In this document: positions 6,473 through 10,796 of the stretch, piece by piece
Position numbering within the stretch: the stretch's first letter is position 1
Layout: each line of letters starts with the position of its first letter
Assembly: GCA_029933755.1 (NCBI GenBank)
Contig: JAOZNO010000003.1
Location: 7,883-18,678 of the forward strand
Source of the DNA: Bacteroidales bacterium
Lineage (GTDB): Bacteria > Bacteroidota > Bacteroidia > Bacteroidales > NBLH01
Length of the DNA stretch: 10,796 nt
Direction of reading: 5' to 3'
Translations under genes and position numbers: made by a program
Notes under the pieces: model-generated
Told to the model about the DNA's origin: nothing
What the model saw: the letters and a program-made list of their open reading frames with translations, nothing else
Databases searched by the model: none

Positions 6473-8764
6473 ATGAATTCGTCTGATAATAAAGATTACA
6501 TAATAAAATTTACCATTAACGGTTTATTAGTGGGAGTACTCGCCAGATTACTTTTCATAATAAATGGCCTCATTAATAACAATTATGAGTTTTCATTAAA
6601 TGGTGTTTACCAATATTATGTTGCAAGTCCCGAAAATTTAATTTTTGATTTTATAATTATTGTTTCAGCAGGCTTAATAGGCTATATGCTTGGAAAAACA
6701 TACACTGATAAAAAAAATGAGCTTGAAAACAGCCTCCTTGTTGAAAAAGAGCGAACAAAAAAAGTATTTAGTTTTACAGAAAGGTTAAGAGAGGGGAACT
6801 ATTTAGATGAAGAAATTCTTGAAACAAGAGATGAATTATCAAAATCATTAATTAATCTGCGTGATGAATTAAAACTAAAGGAAGAAAAAGAAAACAAACG
6901 TAAAAAAGAAGAAGCAGAACAACACTGGATTACGGAAGGTTTAGCAACATTTGGTGCAATACTTCGTGAAACGAGTAATGATTTGGATGCACTTTCGTAT
7001 CGAGTTGTAAGCGAAATGGCAAAATACCTTAAAGCTCAAGTTGTTGGTATATTTATTATTAACGACTCCAATCCTGAAGAGCTTTTTATTGAACAAACCG
7101 GTGCTTTTGCTTATGGTAGAGAAAAGTTTAGTGATAAGAGAATAGAGTTTGGTGAAGGTTTGGTGGGCGCAAGTATTCTTGAGAAAAAATCAATTTTCTT
7201 AAAAGAAGTAACAGATAGCTATATAGAAATAACCTCAGGATTTGGAAAAGCAAATCCTAAAAGCGTAATTATTGTTCCCCTAATTATTAATGAAGAAGAC
7301 GTTTTTGGGGCAATTGAAATTGCTTCCTTAAAGGTTTTTGAAGATTTTGAGTTAGAGTTTGTTGAAAAAACTGCTGAAAGTATTGCCTCAACGATTTCTA
7401 GTTTGAAGATAAATATGCAGACCTCATTTTTGCTGAAAGAGTCACGTGAAACTCAGAAAAAAATGACGAATCAGGAAAAGGAGATGACTGCTAGTATGAA
7501 TGAGTTGAAGCAAATTCAAGTTGAAGCGGCAAAACAAAGCGAACAGTTTGTTAGCTTTACCAACTCAGTAAATCATACAATGATTAGGGCAGAATATACA
7601 AATGACGGAACTTTACTATATGCCAATACAAAATTTCTTGATAAACTTGGATACAAATCAAACCGGGAAGTAGAAGGAAAACCAATTTCAATGTTTATTA
7701 ATGAAAAAGACAAGGTTTGGTTTGATGACCTTTGGAATCGTTTAAAAACAGGAGGGCATCACTTTGAAGGAGATATGAAACACGTATCAAAACAAGGAAC
7801 TGATGTTTGGACAATGGCTACATATGTAAGTGTAAGGGATCAGGAAGGTAATCCTGAAAAAATCCTGTTTTTAGGTATTGATACAACTGAAGCAAAAAAG
7901 CAAAGTCTGGATTACAAAGCTCAAATTGATGCACTAAATCGTTCAACAATAAAAGCTGAATTTAGTCCGGGTGGTAAAGTTGTTGACTTTAACCCTAAAT
8001 TCCAACAGGCTATGAAATATAGTGATCAGGAATTAGGAGATCATACTATTTTTGATTTTATTGACCCTGCTGAAGTAAATGAATTTAATATTATCTGGAA
8101 AAATATTATCGCCGGTGTTCCTTTTGAAGGCAGACTAAAAATGTTATCAAAAGAAGGTGATGAAAAGTGGTTTCATGGTACTTATTCTATTGTGCATGAC
8201 ATGTATGGCGATATTGCAAAAATTATTTACATCGGTAATGAAATTACGGGTCAAATAAAAATTGAACATAAAAATAAAGAACAAACAACTACCTTAAAAG
8301 TTCAAGAGGAAAAACTACAACAATCTCAAGATGAGTTAACAAAGAAACTACGTGAAGCTCGTGAAGAAATGCGTATGCAGTTCCGTGAAATAGAGACCGT
8401 TAAACTACTGAATGAAAAAACACTCGAAGGCATGCTTGATGCTGTTGTGACTATTAATCAGGACAATATTATCAAATTCTTTAATAAAGCTGCCGAGGAT
8501 CTTTGGTCAATCAATAGGAAACAGGTAATTAACAGGCATATAAATGAACTTTTACCTGAACGCCATGCCGAAATGGGTGACGGATACCTGGGTAATTACT
8601 TCAAATATGGTGATGACACCATGCTAAATACCAGAACCGAAGTGTTTGTTGTTGATAAATTTGGTGATAAAATAAGTGTATTATTAACATTATCTGAAGC
8701 TCAAATAGGAAAACGATATAGCTTAACCGCCTTTACTCAAAAAATAGAAGTTGAACTTTTCTAA
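6473..8764 (+). CDS. Membrane-anchored GAF-PAS-PAS-PAS sensor without recognisable output domain
   Basis: The 763-residue protein has two membrane helices (about 15-33 and 56-75) with a short external loop, so sensing is probably cytoplasmic or membrane-level. A HAMP-like and coiled-coil linker (80-150) is followed by a GAF domain (about 165-315, starting after WITEGLATFGAILRE), a coiled coil (325-358), PAS1 (360-475), PAS2 (485-597), another coiled coil (600-648) and PAS3 (650-760). PAS1 and PAS2 look alike: both have FEGxxKxxSKxGxxxW and end in a GIDTT/GNEIT-type strand, suggesting duplication. PAS3 resembles the FixL PAS (LDAVVTIN, FNKAAEDLW, LLPERH, GDGYLGNY) but has Gly702 where FixL has its haem-ligating His. 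No kinase, receptor-signalling, GGDEF or phosphatase domain is visible; the protein ends at PAS3 with a true stop. It may relay to a partner through its coiled coils. The ATG at 6473 leads straight into the first helix. Ligand and partner are unknown. Confidence 0.9.
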   Translation: MNSSDNKDYIIKFTINGLLVGVLARLLFIINGLINNNYEFSLNGVYQYYVASPENLIFDFIIIVSAGLIGYMLGKTYTDKKNELENSLLVEKERTKKVFSFTERLREGNYLDEEILETRDELSKSLINLRDELKLKEEKENKRKKEEAEQHWITEGLATFGAILRETSNDLDALSYRVVSEMAKYLKAQVVGIFIINDSNPEELFIEQTGAFAYGREKFSDKRIEFGEGLVGASILEKKSIFLKEVTDSYIEITSGFGKANPKSVIIVPLIINEEDVFGAIEIASLKVFEDFELEFVEKTAESIASTISSLKINMQTSFLLKESRETQKKMTNQEKEMTASMNELKQIQVEAAKQSEQFVSFTNSVNHTMIRAEYTNDGTLLYANTKFLDKLGYKSNREVEGKPISMFINEKDKVWFDDLWNRLKTGGHHFEGDMKHVSKQGTDVWTMATYVSVRDQEGNPEKILFLGIDTTEAKKQSLDYKAQIDALNRSTIKAEFSPGGKVVDFNPKFQQAMKYSDQELGDHTIFDFIDPAEVNEFNIIWKNIIAGVPFEGRLKMLSKEGDEKWFHGTYSIVHDMYGDIAKIIYIGNEITGQIKIEHKNKEQTTTLKVQEEKLQQSQDELTKKLREAREEMRMQFREIETVKLLNEKTLEGMLDAVVTINQDNIIKFFNKAAEDLWSINRKQVINRHINELLPERHAEMGDGYLGNYFKYGDDTMLNTRTEVFVVDKFGDKISVLLTLSEAQIGKRYSLTAFTQKIEVELF

Positions 8765-8853
8765 ATAAGTTTTCCAATGTTTTTTTCTTTCTAAAATCAA
8801 CCTTATCAATTAATTATTAAACTGCTATGCGCTAATTGTCATAGTACTGTTAA

Positions 8854-8903
8854 TAACTTTGTGTGCTTACCATACAGCCTTTAAGAGGATTATTTTATAT
8901 TTG
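8854..8903 (+). promoter_or_regulatory. Two candidate -7 elements upstream of the topoisomerase gene
   Basis: TAACTTTG (8854-8861) and TATATTTG (8896-8903) both match TAnnTTTG exactly, in the 161-base gap before the ATG at 8926. Neither has a well-spaced TTG/TTTG upstream: the nearest TTG to the first (8836-8838) leaves only 15 bases. TTTGCA (8900-8905) and TGCAAA (8909-8914) form a small inverted repeat overlapping the second. Apart from a T-rich stretch at 8781-8791 and a 5-bp CTATG/CATAG repeat (8825-8844), I see nothing else in the gap. Confidence 0.35.
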
Positions 8904-8925
8904 CATTTTGCAAAAAAATAAACTT

Positions 8926-10767
8926 ATGGCTGAACAGTATTCAGAAGACACTATTAAAACCTTAGATTGGAAAGAGCATATTCGGTTAAGGCCAGGTATG
9001 TATATTGGAAAATTAGGTGATGGGTCTTCGCGAGATGATGGTATCTATATTCTGTTAAAGGAGGTTTTTGATAACTCAATTGATGAGTATATGATGGGCC
9101 ATGGAAAAAAAATTGATGTTACCATTACAGATCGTCAGGTTAAAATTAGAGATTATGGGCGCGGTATCCCTTTAGGGAAACTAATTGATGTAGCATCAAA
9201 AATGAATACAGGTGCTAAATATGATTCAAAAGTTTTTAAAAAATCAGTAGGTTTAAATGGTGTAGGTATTAAGGCCGTAAATGCACTATCTCATAAATTT
9301 AATATAAAAGCTTTTCGCGAAAATGAAGTTAAAGAAGTTCATTTTTCTCAAGGTCAGATTGTTGAAGAATTTGATATTCAGACTACAGATGAGACAAATG
9401 GAACCGAAGTGATATTTATTCCTGATCAAGAATTATTTGGTGAATTTCATTACCTTTCTGATTATGTTGAAACCATGTTGCGGAATTATACCTACCTTAA
9501 TTCCGGCCTTTCAATTTATTTCAATGGCAATAGATACTATTCTAAAAATGGCCTTTTAGATTTGCTGGAAGATAATATGAGCGGTGAAGGTCTTTACCCA
9601 ATAATTCATTTAAAAGGCGAAGATATTGAGATGGCTATTACTCATGGCAACCAATATGGCGAAGAGTATTATTCATTTGCAAACGGACAACACACCTCCC
9701 AAGGCGGAACTCACTTATTAGCTTTTAGAGAAGCAGTGGCAAAAACCATCAGAGAGTTTTACAAAAAGGATTATGATGTGTCTGATATTCGCTCTTCGAT
9801 TATTGCTGCCGTAAGTGTAAAAATAGAAGAACCTGTTTTTGAATCTCAAACAAAAACAAAACTTTGTTCAAAAAATATGATACCCGATGGCATTTCTGTA
9901 CGAAATTTCATCTTAGACTTTGTTAAAAAATCACTAGATAATTACTTGCACAAAAATCCAGCTACTGCTGAAATACTTTTAAGGAAAATTCAGGAATCTG
10001 AAAAAGAAAGAAAAGCAATTTCAGGTATAAAAAAACTTGCCAGAGAAAGAGCAAAAAAAGTTAGTCTGCATAATAAAAAACTACGTGATTGTCGTGTTCA
10101 TTATAATTCAAAACATGAACGGCGTAGTGAGTCAACCATTTTTATTACTGAGGGAGATTCTGCCAGTGGGTCAATAACAAAATCGAGAAATGTTAATACA
10201 CAAGCGGTTTTTAGCTTAAAAGGCAAACCTTTAAATACTTTTGGCTTAACAAAAAAAGTAGTTTACGAAAACGAGGAGTTCAACCTTTTACAGGCTGCTT
10301 TAAATATTGAAGAAGGAGTTGAAAATATAAGGTATAATAATATTGTAATCGCTACCGATGCTGATGTTGATGGAATGCACATTAGGTTATTATTAATTAC
10401 ATTCTTTTTAAAGTTTTTCCCTGATGTGGTAAAACAGAATCATTTACATATTTTGCAAACACCCTTATTTAGAGTTAGAAACAAAAAAAATACAATGTAT
10501 TGTTATTCTGATGAAGAAAAAATAGATGCTATGAAAAAACTGGGTAAAAATCCTGAAATTACTAGGTTTAAGGGACTTGGTGAGATTTCGCCAGATGAGT
10601 TTGTGCATTTTATTGGTGAAAAAATTAGGTTGGAGCCCGTATTATTGAAAAGAGACGAGTCAACAGCAGATATGCTGAGTTTTTACATGGGAAAGAATAC
10701 TCCACAACGACAAGACTTTATTATTGAAAACCTTAGGGTTGAAGAGGATTTGGTAGAACAGGAGTAA
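8926..10767 (+). CDS. parE: Topoisomerase IV subunit B (type IIA topoisomerase ATPase/TOPRIM subunit)
   Basis: With the A subunit this enzyme passes one DNA duplex through another using ATP, decatenating chromosomes. The 613 residues contain the GHKL ATPase (about 5-220) with RLRPGMYIG (20-28), E46 and N50 in LLKEVFDNSIDE, DYGRGIP (76-82) and GLNGVGIKAVNALS (109-122); the transducer (225-385) with GGTH (260-263) and QTKTKL (308-313); and the TOPRIM domain with EGDSASG (409-415) and DADVDGMHIR (478-487). RFKGLGE (547-553) closes the core. The Asn111 in GLNGVG replaces the usual His of GLHGVG. Length and motifs fit the Bacteroidetes ParE-type subunit better than their longer GyrB. A GTG at 8863 would add 21 residues unlike the family, so the ATG at 8926 is chosen, with its A-rich leader. 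A parC gene is expected downstream but is outside the window. No functional link to the chemotaxis genes is seen. Confidence 0.93.
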   Translation: MAEQYSEDTIKTLDWKEHIRLRPGMYIGKLGDGSSRDDGIYILLKEVFDNSIDEYMMGHGKKIDVTITDRQVKIRDYGRGIPLGKLIDVASKMNTGAKYDSKVFKKSVGLNGVGIKAVNALSHKFNIKAFRENEVKEVHFSQGQIVEEFDIQTTDETNGTEVIFIPDQELFGEFHYLSDYVETMLRNYTYLNSGLSIYFNGNRYYSKNGLLDLLEDNMSGEGLYPIIHLKGEDIEMAITHGNQYGEEYYSFANGQHTSQGGTHLLAFREAVAKTIREFYKKDYDVSDIRSSIIAAVSVKIEEPVFESQTKTKLCSKNMIPDGISVRNFILDFVKKSLDNYLHKNPATAEILLRKIQESEKERKAISGIKKLARERAKKVSLHNKKLRDCRVHYNSKHERRSESTIFITEGDSASGSITKSRNVNTQAVFSLKGKPLNTFGLTKKVVYENEEFNLLQAALNIEEGVENIRYNNIVIATDADVDGMHIRLLLITFFLKFFPDVVKQNHLHILQTPLFRVRNKKNTMYCYSDEEKIDAMKKLGKNPEITRFKGLGEISPDEFVHFIGEKIRLEPVLLKRDESTADMLSFYMGKNTPQRQDFIIENLRVEEDLVEQE

Positions 10768-10796
10768 CGAAATTGAAAATAGGCAGTAACAATATT

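Noticed and set aside
8863..8925. GTG at 8863 as start of the topoisomerase subunit
   Set aside because: The extra 21 residues do not resemble family N-termini, and the region overlaps a likely -7 element; the ATG at 8926 begins at the conserved region.
10768..10796. Possible start of a downstream gene (TTG at 10774)
   Set aside because: Only eight codons are available before the window ends; a parC gene is expected but cannot be supported here.
1..10796. CRISPR arrays, insertion sequences, tRNA or rRNA genes
   Set aside because: No spaced direct repeats, transposase frames, terminal inverted repeats or recognisable structural RNA were seen in any gap.

Overview
The window is about 10.8 kb of AT-rich DNA. 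All nine protein genes lie on the + strand, and no gap between them reaches 300 bases. It looks like a free-living or marine member of the Bacteroidetes (Bacteroidota). The reasons are the strong A/T bias, start codons preceded by A-rich leaders without clear Shine-Dalgarno sites, matches to the Bacteroidetes -7 promoter element TAnnTTTG, a DUF4407 membrane protein, and a short topoisomerase IV B subunit of the Bacteroidetes type. This assignment is inference from protein style, not from a marker gene search.

Positions 1-4654 are a chemosensory (chemotaxis) cluster: the 3' part of a methyl-accepting chemotaxis protein, then cheR (receptor methyltransferase), a soluble histidine-kinase-like protein, cheD (receptor glutamine deamidase) and cheB (receptor methylesterase/deamidase). 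Together CheR, CheD and CheB form the adaptation branch acting on receptor glutamates and glutamines. CheA, CheW and an evident CheY/flagellar switch are not in the window; they may lie upstream of position 1. The kinase-like protein between cheR and cheD has a complete ATP-binding domain but Asn where the phospho-accepting His should be.

Positions 4697-6334 hold a four-helix membrane protein of the uncharacterised DUF4407 family and, 12 bases later, a single-domain response regulator. After a 138-base gap with a perfect AT-rich palindrome comes a 763-residue membrane-anchored sensor (two helices, HAMP-like linker, GAF, PAS, PAS, FixL-like PAS) that has no recognisable output domain. The region therefore combines standard adaptation enzymes with several signalling proteins that lack a normal catalytic or output part.

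Positions 8926-10767 encode the ATPase/TOPRIM subunit of topoisomerase IV, a housekeeping gene unrelated to signalling. It is preceded by a 161-base gap and probably marks the end of the signalling cluster. The last 29 bases hold nothing I can support.

The most interesting points are the Asn-for-His kinase-like protein inside a chemotaxis operon, the long imperfect hairpin just upstream of it, the matched loss of one heptad from both arms of the receptor signalling hairpin, and the DUF4407 and output-less sensor genes attached to the cluster.
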